Shown here one piece after another: positions 1-7,089 of a stretch of 9,011 nt of DNA (position 1 is the first letter of the stretch; each line of letters begins with the position of its first letter). The translations under genes and the position numbers were made by a program. This stretch comes from Candidatus Pelagibacter sp. TMED196 (GTDB lineage Bacteria; Pseudomonadota; Alphaproteobacteria; Pelagibacterales; Pelagibacteraceae): positions 1,998-11,008 of the forward strand of contig NHIT01000012.1 in the NCBI GenBank assembly GCA_002171925.1, read 5' to 3'. Under the pieces are notes generated by a model. It saw nothing but the letters and a program-made list of their open reading frames with translations. It ran no database searches and was not told where the DNA came from.

Positions 1-210
1 CAAAAAAAAGCATTTATAGAAGTTTTAAAAATAAGCAAAATACCTTTTAGAGAATTTGAAATTAAAAAGTTTAACGAAAAAATTTTGGCTGATTTATTTC
101 TTTTATTTATATTTGAAACTATATTATTAGCAAATTTAATGGGGGTTGATGCATTTAATCAGCCAGCGGTAGAAAAAGTCAAAATTTTAACAAAAAAATT
201 CTTATCCTAA
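1..210 (+). CDS. pgi: Glucose-6-phosphate isomerase, C-terminal fragment (5' end outside window)
   Basis: Frame 1 is open from the first base to a TAA at 208-210, giving 69 residues with no start, so the gene enters from the left. Near its end it reads ETILLANLMGVDAFNQPAVE (fragment residues 39-58) followed by K59-V60-K61. This closely matches the second Pgi signature, F-[DN]-Q-x-[GA]-V-E-x2-K. By family knowledge the last Lys (K61 here) is the active-site lysine. Pgi interconverts glucose-6-phosphate and fructose-6-phosphate in the cytoplasm, linking glycolysis or gluconeogenesis with sugar-nucleotide and envelope precursors. The tail after the signature is short (8 residues), as in the compact alphaproteobacterial form. 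The stop overlaps the stop of rsmD on the other strand. Identification rests on the C-terminal region only; the catalytic Glu and sugar-binding SIS domains lie outside the window. Confidence 0.85.
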   Translation, partial: QKKAFIEVLKISKIPFREFEIKKFNEKILADLFLLFIFETILLANLMGVDAFNQPAVEKVKILTKKFLS

Positions 211-776
211 AAAATTTTACCAAAAAATATTTCTGAACGACCATAAGTTCTATTTTCAATTATATTAATATGTTTTTGTAAATTATCATTAGATTTTGAT
301 TCTCTATGGATTATTACAATATGATTTTTACGTAAAAAATGATTATTTTTAATTATTTTTAAAGAATTTATAAAGTTTATATCTTGGTACGGTGGGTCAA
401 AAAAAATTACATTAAATTTAATATACTCATCTAAAATAAATTTACTAAAAAACTCAATAACGTCCTTTGATATAATTTTAGAATTTTTTAATGAGTTGAT
501 ATTGTGAATATTTTTTTTTAAATTTAATATTGCATCCGGGTCCTTTTCAACAAATACCACTTTTGATGCATTCCTTGATAGACATTCTATGCCAAACGAT
601 CCTGATCCCGCATAAAGATCAAGAACATTCAAATTTTTTAAATCGATATCAATAACTTTAGAGTGAAAAAGTATATTAAAAATATTTTCTCTCACACTAT
701 CTTTTAGAGGTCTTGTTTTTATATTTTTAGGAAAACTAATCTTTTTATTCTTAAATTTGCCACCAATAATCCTCAT
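207..776 (-). CDS. rsmD: 16S rRNA (guanine(966)-N2)-methyltransferase RsmD
   Basis: The product has 189 residues, the usual length for RsmD. It begins MRIIGGKFKNKKI, the characteristic N-terminus, followed by TRPLKDSVREN (residues 21-31). The SAM-binding motif I is DLYAGSGSFG (53-62), with the acidic E78/D79 after the second strand (VEKD). The catalytic N-methylating motif is DPPY (127-130). In the family this enzyme uses S-adenosylmethionine to methylate N2 of G966 of 16S rRNA in the 30S subunit. The ATG at 774-776 overlaps the TGA of purD (773-775) in an ATGA arrangement, which suggests translational coupling and one transcript with purD. The TAG stop (207-209) overlaps the pgi stop from the opposite strand. 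The start is supported by the conserved MRIIGG beginning. No internal damage is visible. Confidence 0.95.
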   Translation of the reverse strand: MRIIGGKFKNKKISFPKNIKTRPLKDSVRENIFNILFHSKVIDIDLKNLNVLDLYAGSGSFGIECLSRNASKVVFVEKDPDAILNLKKNIHNINSLKNSKIISKDVIEFFSKFILDEYIKFNVIFFDPPYQDINFINSLKIIKNNHFLRKNHIVIIHRESKSNDNLQKHINIIENRTYGRSEIFFGKIF

Positions 777-2041
777 TTTTTTTTGATAGCTCTCCAGCCA
801 ATATCTTTTCTAAAAAAACCATCATTCCACTTTATTTTTTCAAGATTTGACAAAGAATTATTTCTTGCATCATTTAGGTTGTTGCTAGAGGATGTGAAGT
901 TTAGCACTCGACCCCCCTTTGAAAAAATTTTTTCATTAATCTCATATGTTCCGGCATGAAAAATTTGATTATTTTTATCTAAATGAACTTTTGATAAATT
1001 TTCAATTTCTTTGTCCTTAATATATTCTCCAGGATATCCTTTGGCACACAAAACAATTGTTATACATTTTTTGTTATCCCATTCTATTTTCAATTTACTC
1101 AAATCATTATTTATTACAGCTTCAACAATATTTAATAAATCTGTTTCCAATTTCATCATTAGCACTTGGCACTCTGGGTCACCCATTCTAATATTGTATT
1201 CAATCAAATAAGGCTCATCATTTTTAACCATTAAACCCGCATACAAAAAACCTTTATAAGGATTACCTAATTTCTTCATTGCTTGGATAGTTGGTTCAAT
1301 AATTTTCTTTTTTATTTTAAATTCAAGATCTTTTGTTAAATTTCTTGCTGGAGAATAAGCGCCCATACCTCCGGTATTAGGTCCAGTATCACCTTCTCCA
1401 ACTCTTTTATGATCCTGTGCAGAACCAAAAAAACTATATGAATTTTTATCAACTACAACAAAATAGCTTAATTCCTCTCCCTCTAAATATTCCTCAACAA
1501 CTACTTTTTTAGAAGATTTAAATTTACCGTCTAGAATTTTTTTAGTTTCTACTAATGCTTCATCCTTAGAGTTGCAAATCAATACACCTTTTCCTGCCGC
1601 AAGACCATCAGCCTTTATAACAATAGGAATTTGAGATTCTTCTATAAATTTTGCAGCTTCTTCATATTTTTCAAAAATTCCAAAATTTGCAGTTGGAATA
1701 TTATTTTTTTTACACAAGTTCTTCATAAAAGCTTTAGAACCTTCTAATTGAGCTGCGAATTTATTTGGCCCGAACACTTTTACTAATTTTTTTTCAAGAA
1801 AATCGGTTATACCATTTACAAGAGGTTCTTCCGGACCAATTATTACAATATCAACTTCATTTTTTTTTATAATATTATAAACTTCTTCGAAATTTGATAT
1901 ATCCTGACTTATATTTTCTGCAATTTTTTCTGTGCCAGCATTTCCAGGCATACAGAATAATTTACTCACTCTACTAGATTGTCTTAATTTATAGCAAATC
2001 GAATGCTCTCTGCCACCACTTCCTATAACTAACAAATTCAT
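773..2041 (-). CDS. purD: Phosphoribosylamine--glycine ligase (GAR synthetase)
   Basis: PurD joins 5-phosphoribosylamine and glycine with ATP to give glycinamide ribonucleotide, the second step of de novo purine synthesis in the cytoplasm. The 422-residue length is normal. The N-terminal domain starts MNLLVIGSGGREH (residues 1-13) and has PGNAGT (32-37) and GPEEPLVNG (69-77). The ATP-grasp region shows KADGLAAGKGV (143-153), the signature block around QDHKRVGEGDTGPNTGGMGA (209-228), and EYNIRMGDPECQ (281-292), where a metal-binding Glu/Asn pair is expected. The C-terminal domain has HAGT (362-365) and GGRVL (376-380). EYNIRM replaces the commoner EFNVRF, a mild change. Downstream rsmD overlaps by 4 bp. 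Upstream, only 28 bp separate it from the divergent DUF2093 gene, so its promoter must lie there or inside that gene. The function implies a purine-prototrophic, probably free-living cell. Confidence 0.97.
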   Translation of the reverse strand: MNLLVIGSGGREHSICYKLRQSSRVSKLFCMPGNAGTEKIAENISQDISNFEEVYNIIKKNEVDIVIIGPEEPLVNGITDFLEKKLVKVFGPNKFAAQLEGSKAFMKNLCKKNNIPTANFGIFEKYEEAAKFIEESQIPIVIKADGLAAGKGVLICNSKDEALVETKKILDGKFKSSKKVVVEEYLEGEELSYFVVVDKNSYSFFGSAQDHKRVGEGDTGPNTGGMGAYSPARNLTKDLEFKIKKKIIEPTIQAMKKLGNPYKGFLYAGLMVKNDEPYLIEYNIRMGDPECQVLMMKLETDLLNIVEAVINNDLSKLKIEWDNKKCITIVLCAKGYPGEYIKDKEIENLSKVHLDKNNQIFHAGTYEINEKIFSKGGRVLNFTSSSNNLNDARNNSLSNLEKIKWNDGFFRKDIGWRAIKKK

Positions 2042-2046
2042 ATAAT
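2041..2046 (+). promoter_or_regulatory. Candidate -10 box for the DUF2093 gene
   Basis: A perfect TATAAT begins at the first base of the purD start codon complement and lies 23 bp before the DUF2093 ATG. It would give a leader of about 17 nt. No recognisable -35 sits 16-18 bp upstream and there is no extended TGn motif. In DNA this AT-rich such a hexamer can occur by chance, so the call is tentative. It is nevertheless the only good candidate in the 28-bp divergent gap. Confidence 0.3.
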
Positions 2047-2051
2047 ATAAA

Positions 2052-2057
2052 ATTTTA
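2052..2057 (-). promoter_or_regulatory. purD: Candidate -10 box for purD-rsmD
   Basis: Read on the minus strand this is TAAAAT (5 of 6 matches to TATAAT), 10 bp before the purD ATG at 2041. The expected -35 position falls inside the DUF2093 coding start (2075-2080, TTTCCG), which is a poor match. If used, transcription would begin only about 4 nt before the start codon, giving an almost leaderless purD message. No Shine-Dalgarno sequence is visible in the gap, which fits a very short leader. Weak evidence in AT-rich DNA. Confidence 0.2.
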
Positions 2058-2069
2058 ATTCAAATTAAC

Positions 2070-2267
2070 ATGAACGGAAATAAAGCTAAACTTAAATTTT
2101 ACCCAAACAATTTTGAAATTGTTGAAAAAGGTGATTATGTTATATGCGCAATTTCTGGAAAAAAAATTCCACTCAATGAACTAACTTATTGGAATGTTGA
2201 ATTACAGGAAGCCTATTATTCTCCTGAAGAAGTCAAGAAAAGATTCGATCAGATAGAGCAAAAATAG
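2070..2267 (+). CDS. DUF2093 family protein, function unknown
   Basis: This is a 65-residue cytoplasmic protein with no signal peptide or membrane segment. It matches the small alphaproteobacterial family DUF2093: an N-terminal AKLKFYPNNFEIVEKGDYVI stretch (residues 6-25), then C27-A-I-S-G-K-K-I-P-L (27-36), L38-T-Y-W (38-41) and QEAYYSPEE (46-54). The CxxSGxxIPLxxLxYW core looks like half of a zinc-ribbon or knuckle. Only one cysteine is present, so metal binding would need dimerisation or a partner; that is inference. From memory, DUF2093 genes in other alphaproteobacteria often sit beside lpxK and waaA. Here the gene is next to lpxL but on the opposite strand, alone, divergent from purD and ending 2 bp from the lpxL stop. 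The family is real; the function is not known to me. Confidence 0.88.
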   Translation: MNGNKAKLKFYPNNFEIVEKGDYVICAISGKKIPLNELTYWNVELQEAYYSPEEVKKRFDQIEQK

Positions 2268-2269
2268 TT

Positions 2270-3145
2270 TTATTTCCATCTTGAATGAGTCCATATCCAT
2301 TGACTGGGATTTCTTAAGATCATTTTTTCAATAGTTTTATTGATCTCAATGGTTATTTTTCTTTTGTTTTCATCAGAATTTTCGGTTTTATGATATTCAA
2401 TTGGTTTCTGTATTTCCATTTTAAAAAAATTGTCTTTTTGCCTTTCTAAAAAAATTGGAATTATTTCCAGATCATATTTAACAGCTAATTGTGCAGGTAT
2501 TGTAGTTGTATGAGCGGGAATATTAAAAAATGGACATCTCTCAGATTCGCCTACTCTCTGATCAACCATTAGGGCAATACTATTATTATTTTTTAAATAA
2601 TTAATAGTTTCTCTTGTACCGATTAAACCTTTTTTAATCTGTTTCGTACAAATATATTTTTTTCTGAGATAAACCATAAAAGGATTAAGAAAAAAATTAT
2701 TTAGAGGCCTATATATTGTTGCAAGATTTATACCTTTTTTTTCTAACTCCATCGCCATCAACTCGAAATTACCCAAGTGCGCAGAAATAAATATTACAGG
2801 TTTTCCTTTTTTTTTAATATTATCAATAATTTCTTTACCTGAAATTTCAATGTGATCTTGTTTAAATTTATTAAATCTAAATTTGTCTAAGAAAATATAT
2901 TCTGCAAATGTTAAACCATAGTTAGACCACATCTTATTAATTAAATTATTTATCTCCAAGTCAGAATATTCTTTGAATACTTTTAAAATATTATTTCTAA
3001 TTATTTTTTTTTTTCTAAAAATAAAGCCAATTTTTAACACTAAAAAACATGAAAACTTTCTACTAAATTTTATACCAAAAATTCTAAATAAAAAAAATAA
3101 TATATAAATTACAAGAGCTTCAAAAAAATATTTAACAACTTTCAT
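2270..3145 (-). CDS. lpxL: Lipid A biosynthesis lauroyl-type acyltransferase (LpxL/HtrB family)
   Basis: The 291-residue membrane-anchored protein belongs to the LpxL/LpxM (HtrB/MsbB) acyltransferases. These move an acyl chain from acyl-ACP to a hydroxyl of the primary chains on Kdo2-lipid IVA at the cytoplasmic face of the inner membrane. A hydrophobic anchor covers residues 7-23. The catalytic HX4E motif is H123-LGNF-E128 in SAHLGNFE. Further family blocks are ATIYRPLNN (142-150), MVDQRVGE (193-200), PFF (205-207) and the C-terminal WIWTHSRWK (283-291). The ATG (3143-3145) overlaps the lpxK stop by 4 bp, suggesting translational coupling at the end of the lipid A operon. An 11-base A tract encodes K45-K47. 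Chain length and position specificity (LpxL or LpxM type) cannot be read from sequence. The lipid A gene context makes the LpxL role very likely. Confidence 0.9.
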   Translation of the reverse strand: MKVVKYFFEALVIYILFFLFRIFGIKFSRKFSCFLVLKIGFIFRKKKIIRNNILKVFKEYSDLEINNLINKMWSNYGLTFAEYIFLDKFRFNKFKQDHIEISGKEIIDNIKKKGKPVIFISAHLGNFELMAMELEKKGINLATIYRPLNNFFLNPFMVYLRKKYICTKQIKKGLIGTRETINYLKNNNSIALMVDQRVGESERCPFFNIPAHTTTIPAQLAVKYDLEIIPIFLERQKDNFFKMEIQKPIEYHKTENSDENKRKITIEINKTIEKMILRNPSQWIWTHSRWK

Positions 3146-4071
3146 TTTAAAATTTTGTTTACCTCATTAATGAATTCATCTTCATTTTTAATATCGACAT
3201 TTATTGATACAAATCCGAAACGTCTTCTTTTTATGGAGTCAATTCTTAAATAATCTTTTTCTGTGGTAATTAGTTTTGCTTTATTTTCTTCTTCTATTTT
3301 AATTAATTTTTCTAAATCTGCATCAGAGTAGTCATAATGATCTGGGAATGTAATTTCTTTAACTATATTTAGTCGATTATTCTTAAGTGTATTAAAAAAA
3401 TTCACAGAATTACCTATGCCTGCAAAGGCAATTAACTTTCTATTTTTAAATTCTTCAAATTTTTTCAAGTTGTAAACAAAGTAAAAAAATTTTAAATAAC
3501 TATTGTACTTTTTTAATTTTAATTCTAATTCAGTATTTTTTTCACCATTAATCATAACAATGTCCACCATTTTGAGAGAACCCAATCCTTCACGCAGAGG
3601 ACCAGCAGGCAGTACCTGGCCATTACCAATCTGTTGATTATTATTGAAGCAAATTATATTTAAATCTTTTTTAATACTCCAATCCTGAAATCCGTCATCT
3701 AAGATAACAGTGTCAAACTTTTTTTCTATTGCAGCGGTAATACCCTGATGTCTTTCATCACAAACTATTAATTTTGAATATTTCCTTAATAGTTCAATCT
3801 CATCTTTTTGATTTCTATATTTTTTTTTAATTACCACGGGCAATCTTTTATCATCTAGTAAATTTTTCAGCTTAATACACACAGGTGTTTTACCAGTACC
3901 CCCAACATAAATATTTCCAACACATATAATTGGAATAGAGAATTCTTTTTCTTTTTTAAAATATTTCATAATAGTAATTATTAAAAAGTAGATATAAGAA
4001 AAAGGTAATAATATTAATGAAAAAAAAGTTTGATTATTTTTATCCCAAAATTTAGGTTTATTTATTTTCAT
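3142..4071 (-). CDS. lpxK: Tetraacyldisaccharide 4'-kinase LpxK
   Basis: LpxK phosphorylates the 4' position of lipid A disaccharide-1-phosphate to make lipid IVA at the inner membrane, using ATP. A hydrophobic N-terminal anchor spans about residues 16-36. The P-loop is VGNIYVGGTGKTP (51-63), the acidic motif is DDGFQ (125-129), the family block QVLPAGPLREG covers 152-162, AGIGNS is at 217-222, the DH motif is in FPDHYDYSD (242-250), and TTEKDYLR is at 269-276. It is 309 residues, slightly shorter than E. coli LpxK (328). The region after the first strand, normally V-SRGYG plus a long loop up to GDEP, reads VVIKKKYRNQKDEIELL (79-95), so SRGYG is missing and the loop is shortened. By alignment D90 would match the catalytic Asp of GDEP and H245 the His partner. 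It overlaps waaA and lpxL by 4 bp each. Identity is secure despite the divergent loop. Confidence 0.94.
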   Translation of the reverse strand: MKINKPKFWDKNNQTFFSLILLPFSYIYFLIITIMKYFKKEKEFSIPIICVGNIYVGGTGKTPVCIKLKNLLDDKRLPVVIKKKYRNQKDEIELLRKYSKLIVCDERHQGITAAIEKKFDTVILDDGFQDWSIKKDLNIICFNNNQQIGNGQVLPAGPLREGLGSLKMVDIVMINGEKNTELELKLKKYNSYLKFFYFVYNLKKFEEFKNRKLIAFAGIGNSVNFFNTLKNNRLNIVKEITFPDHYDYSDADLEKLIKIEEENKAKLITTEKDYLRIDSIKRRRFGFVSINVDIKNEDEFINEVNKILK

Positions 4072-5336
4072 ATTATAACTTTTTCATATTCTTTAATTAC
4101 TTTATCAAATATTTCTTCACTATATTTATTAAGTTTAACTGTTTTATTATTATTTGTAGATAAAGCCGAATTAAAATTATTAATTAATTTTTCAGCTAAA
4201 ATATTTTTACTATCGATTTTACTCGATATATTTTGAGAATTTAAATACTCATAAATTTCCTTAAAATTTGAAACATAGGGTCCATGGAAAATAAAACAAC
4301 CCATTTTAGCGGCATCAATTGGATTTTGACCCCCATCTTTTTCAAGCTTTTTAATTAAAGATTTTCCAATAAATATTTGTTTAAAGTTTTCATAATATTT
4401 TAAAACAGAGCCATAATAATTAATCAATATAATTTCTGAGTTTTTTTCAATTTTATCATTTTCATTTTTTATTTGAGTTCTTAGGCCCATCTTATTTAAA
4501 CTATCTGAAATCTTATTAATCCGATTAATATGTCTTGGAATTATAATTGTTTTTACATTTTTAAAATATTTTCTTAAAATTTGATGCACCTCTCCACAAA
4601 ATATTTCTTCACCTGGATGAGTACTAATCGCACACCAGATTTTAGTATTTTTATCCAGATCATTTTTGATGTTATTTCCTGAATAAATATTTTGTAGAGT
4701 TGAACAATATTTAATATTACCAAAATATTTTATATTTTTTCCATTGAAATGATTTAAATAATTTAAAGTTTCTTTATTTGAACAAATCGATAGTTTAATA
4801 GAACTTAATATTTCAGTAGCAAAACTTTTTAAAATTTTCCATCTTTTAAAGGTTTTTTTAGTCAATCTTGCATTTAACAGTACTAGGGGCAAACCTTCTT
4901 TTTTAATTTTGAAAAAAAAATTTGGCCAAATTTCAGAGTCCACAAAGGAGACAATATTTGGCCTCCAATTTTTAAAAAAATTCTGAATTAAAAAATTTGA
5001 ATCGTAGGGAAGAAATTGATGGTATATACGTTCGTCATTACCATATTTTTTGACAAACAAATTATACGAACTCAATGTAACTGTAGTTATTAAAAAGGTA
5101 TATTTTTTATCTTTTTTTAAAAAAAAATCTACGATAGGAAAAATAGTATTTAACTCACCAATACTTGCTGCATGAAACCAAAATAAAAAACCTTGCGGTC
5201 TGACTATGCTTTTTGGAAATATTTTTTCTTTAAATTTTATCTCATGTTCTTTATTTTGAATTTTTCGATAAAATATAATAATCAAATAAGGTAAATAAAA
5301 AAAATTTATTAAAAAGTTATAAAAAACTTTTAACAT
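4068..5336 (-). CDS. waaA: 3-deoxy-D-manno-octulosonic acid (Kdo) transferase
   Basis: WaaA (KdtA, glycosyltransferase family 30) transfers Kdo from CMP-Kdo to lipid IVA at the cytoplasmic face of the inner membrane, starting the LPS core. The 422-residue length is normal. An N-terminal hydrophobic anchor lies at residues 9-23. The acceptor-side motif HAASIGE (55-61) holds the expected catalytic base E61. It is followed by DSEIWPN (133-139), NARL (155-158), GNIKY (206-210), THPGEE (239-244), PRH (267-269) and GGQNPIDAA (335-343), the counterpart of GGHNPLEPA in enterobacteria. Whether it adds one or two Kdo residues cannot be read from sequence. Its TGA overlaps the lpxK ATG (ATGA), and 6 bp separate it from msbA upstream, so the genes are almost certainly co-transcribed. 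No defects seen. Confidence 0.95.
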   Translation of the reverse strand: MLKVFYNFLINFFYLPYLIIIFYRKIQNKEHEIKFKEKIFPKSIVRPQGFLFWFHAASIGELNTIFPIVDFFLKKDKKYTFLITTVTLSSYNLFVKKYGNDERIYHQFLPYDSNFLIQNFFKNWRPNIVSFVDSEIWPNFFFKIKKEGLPLVLLNARLTKKTFKRWKILKSFATEILSSIKLSICSNKETLNYLNHFNGKNIKYFGNIKYCSTLQNIYSGNNIKNDLDKNTKIWCAISTHPGEEIFCGEVHQILRKYFKNVKTIIIPRHINRINKISDSLNKMGLRTQIKNENDKIEKNSEIILINYYGSVLKYYENFKQIFIGKSLIKKLEKDGGQNPIDAAKMGCFIFHGPYVSNFKEIYEYLNSQNISSKIDSKNILAEKLINNFNSALSTNNNKTVKLNKYSEEIFDKVIKEYEKVII

Positions 5337-5342
5337 TTTAAT

Positions 5343-7085
5343 TTAAATTACCTGTTTGCTGTAAAGATTTTCATAATCTTTTGATTTCACCAAAAGATCC
5401 TCATGTTTACCAGCACCCACAATATTTCCATCTTTCATCACCACAATACTATCTGCTTTTTTTATAGTAGACAGTCTATGTGCGATTACTAGCGTGGTCT
5501 TGTTTTTTGTTAAATTGAATATTGCATTTTGAACTTTTTCCTCTGACTCAGTATCCAAAGAAGAAGTTGCCTCATCTAATAAAATTATTGGGGAATTTTT
5601 GAGTATCGCCCTTGCAATTGACAACCTTTGTTTTTGTCCTCCGGACAATCTTATTCCGTTTTCACCAATGTTTGTTTGATACTTTTCTGGCAATGTTTCA
5701 ATAAATTCATCTGCTGCAGCGAGCTGACAAGCTTCTTTAATTTCTTGATCGCTGGCATCGAATTTTGCAAATTTAATATTATTTTCTACAGTGTCATCAA
5801 ATAAAATAATATCCTGACTTACAAGTGAGATCTTATTTCTAAGAGAGTTCAAAGATACTTTTTGGATATCCTGATCATCAACAAAAATTCTACCTTCCTG
5901 TTGTTGGTAAAACCTAGGTATTAAATTCATAACTGTACTTTTTCCGGCACCACTGTGACCCACTAGTGCTGTAATTTTTTCTCCCTCAATGTCCAAGTCA
6001 ATATTTTTTATAGCACTATCTTTGCCAGTGCTATATTTAAAACTTACATCTTTAAATCTTATACTTGCTTTATTAATTTTAATTTTAGGTAATTTTTCAT
6101 CATTTTTAATTTCTATTTTTTCGTCAATGATTTTAAAAACTCTCTGAGCTGCAGCCGTGCCTTGATATACAGACATGTTTAAAGTCGCCAAAGACCTTAC
6201 AGGTTGATAGGACAACATCATAGCCGCTAAAAATGAAAAAAAATTATTTATACCAATTTCTCCAGATGAAATTAGTTGTCCTGCAAAATAAATAAATCCT
6301 GCAATCATTATACCAGTCAATGTTTCCATTATTGGTGTAGCTCTAATCAAGACTGTGCCAATTTTTATTTGTTTATCAGCCAGATCTCTGATCGCCTCTT
6401 TTGATTTTGTTTGTTCAATTTCCTCTCTTTGATATATTTTTATAATTTTAGATCCTTTTAAAATTTCAGAAAGCAAAGTAGTAAAATTTCCCGCAGAAAC
6501 CGCGCTCTGAGTTGTTGCTTTTCCCATTCTTTTACCAAGAGATTTTGCAAAAAAAGCAGCCAAAGGCATCATTATCATTGAAAATAATGCAAGCTTCCAA
6601 TTTTGATAAAACATAACACAAAGTAATGTAATTAATGTCAGAGAGTCTTTCATTATATTTAAAAAACCTGTGCTTATTAAATTCTGTATTAAACCAACAT
6701 CGTAAAGAAAATTTGCAACATATCTTCCAGAGTGTTTCGATTCAATGCTTTGCGTGTCGGACAATAAAATATGCTCAGACATTTGACTTTGAATTTTTTG
6801 TAGAACTCTAAATCCTAAAACTATAATGACATATCTTGCAAAATATAACGATATACCTTTTGTACTAAAAACTATGATTATTAAAATTGGAATTATAAAA
6901 GCAAAGGTTCTATTGTTCTCAATAAAAATTTTTTTAACTGCAGGATCTAGAAGCCAAGCAATTGAAGCTGTAGTTCCAGCCACAACTGATGAAAGAGCAA
7001 GGGCCAACATCAATCTCCACAAGTGTTCTTTTACGTAATCTTTATATAATCTTTTTAGAATAAATTTAATTTCTTTGATTTCCAT
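5343..7085 (-). CDS. msbA: Lipid A export ABC transporter, fused permease/ATP-binding protein MsbA
   Basis: This 580-residue half-transporter has an N-terminal six-helix exporter domain (about residues 25-310; hydrophobic runs near 25-46, 61-80, 84-93, 148-180, 251-270 and 282-296). A C-terminal nucleotide-binding domain follows. Walker A is GHSGAGKST (376-384), the Q-loop glutamine is Q424 in SLVSQD, the signature is LSGGQ (480-484), Walker B is ILLDEA (501-506) with catalytic E505, the D-loop is SSLD (508-511), and the switch histidine is H536. All ATPase residues are intact. It would work as a homodimer flipping newly made Kdo-lipid A across the inner membrane. Exporter folds of this kind also serve other lipids and drugs, but placement directly before waaA-lpxK-lpxL supports MsbA. 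Gaps are 4 bp to ubiA and 6 bp to waaA. Confidence 0.93.
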   Translation of the reverse strand: MEIKEIKFILKRLYKDYVKEHLWRLMLALALSSVVAGTTASIAWLLDPAVKKIFIENNRTFAFIIPILIIIVFSTKGISLYFARYVIIVLGFRVLQKIQSQMSEHILLSDTQSIESKHSGRYVANFLYDVGLIQNLISTGFLNIMKDSLTLITLLCVMFYQNWKLALFSMIMMPLAAFFAKSLGKRMGKATTQSAVSAGNFTTLLSEILKGSKIIKIYQREEIEQTKSKEAIRDLADKQIKIGTVLIRATPIMETLTGIMIAGFIYFAGQLISSGEIGINNFFSFLAAMMLSYQPVRSLATLNMSVYQGTAAAQRVFKIIDEKIEIKNDEKLPKIKINKASIRFKDVSFKYSTGKDSAIKNIDLDIEGEKITALVGHSGAGKSTVMNLIPRFYQQQEGRIFVDDQDIQKVSLNSLRNKISLVSQDIILFDDTVENNIKFAKFDASDQEIKEACQLAAADEFIETLPEKYQTNIGENGIRLSGGQKQRLSIARAILKNSPIILLDEATSSLDTESEEKVQNAIFNLTKNKTTLVIAHRLSTIKKADSIVVMKDGNIVGAGKHEDLLVKSKDYENLYSKQVI

Positions 7086-7089
7086 AAGT

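Noticed and set aside
210..240. AT-rich repeats after the pgi stop as a possible terminator
   Set aside because: No stem with G+C pairs precedes a T tract, and the bases encode the conserved end of rsmD.
1011..1211. 66-codon open frame on + strand antisense to purD
   Set aside because: It lies wholly inside the conserved purD coding sequence, and its product resembles no family I know. Such shadows are expected opposite a real gene.
4030..4236. 68-codon hydrophobic open frame on + strand antisense to the waaA/lpxK junction
   Set aside because: It is opposite two well-supported overlapping genes. The hydrophobic product is what reverse-complemented Lys/Asn-rich AT-rich coding sequence gives.
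5109..5128. T run followed by A run, possible hairpin or terminator
   Set aside because: It is a pure A/T fold without a G+C stem, and it lies inside waaA coding for Lys/Phe codons.
6826..7038. 70-codon open frame on + strand antisense to the MsbA N-terminus
   Set aside because: It is fully covered by the intact msbA membrane domain, with no own promoter or spacing evidence.
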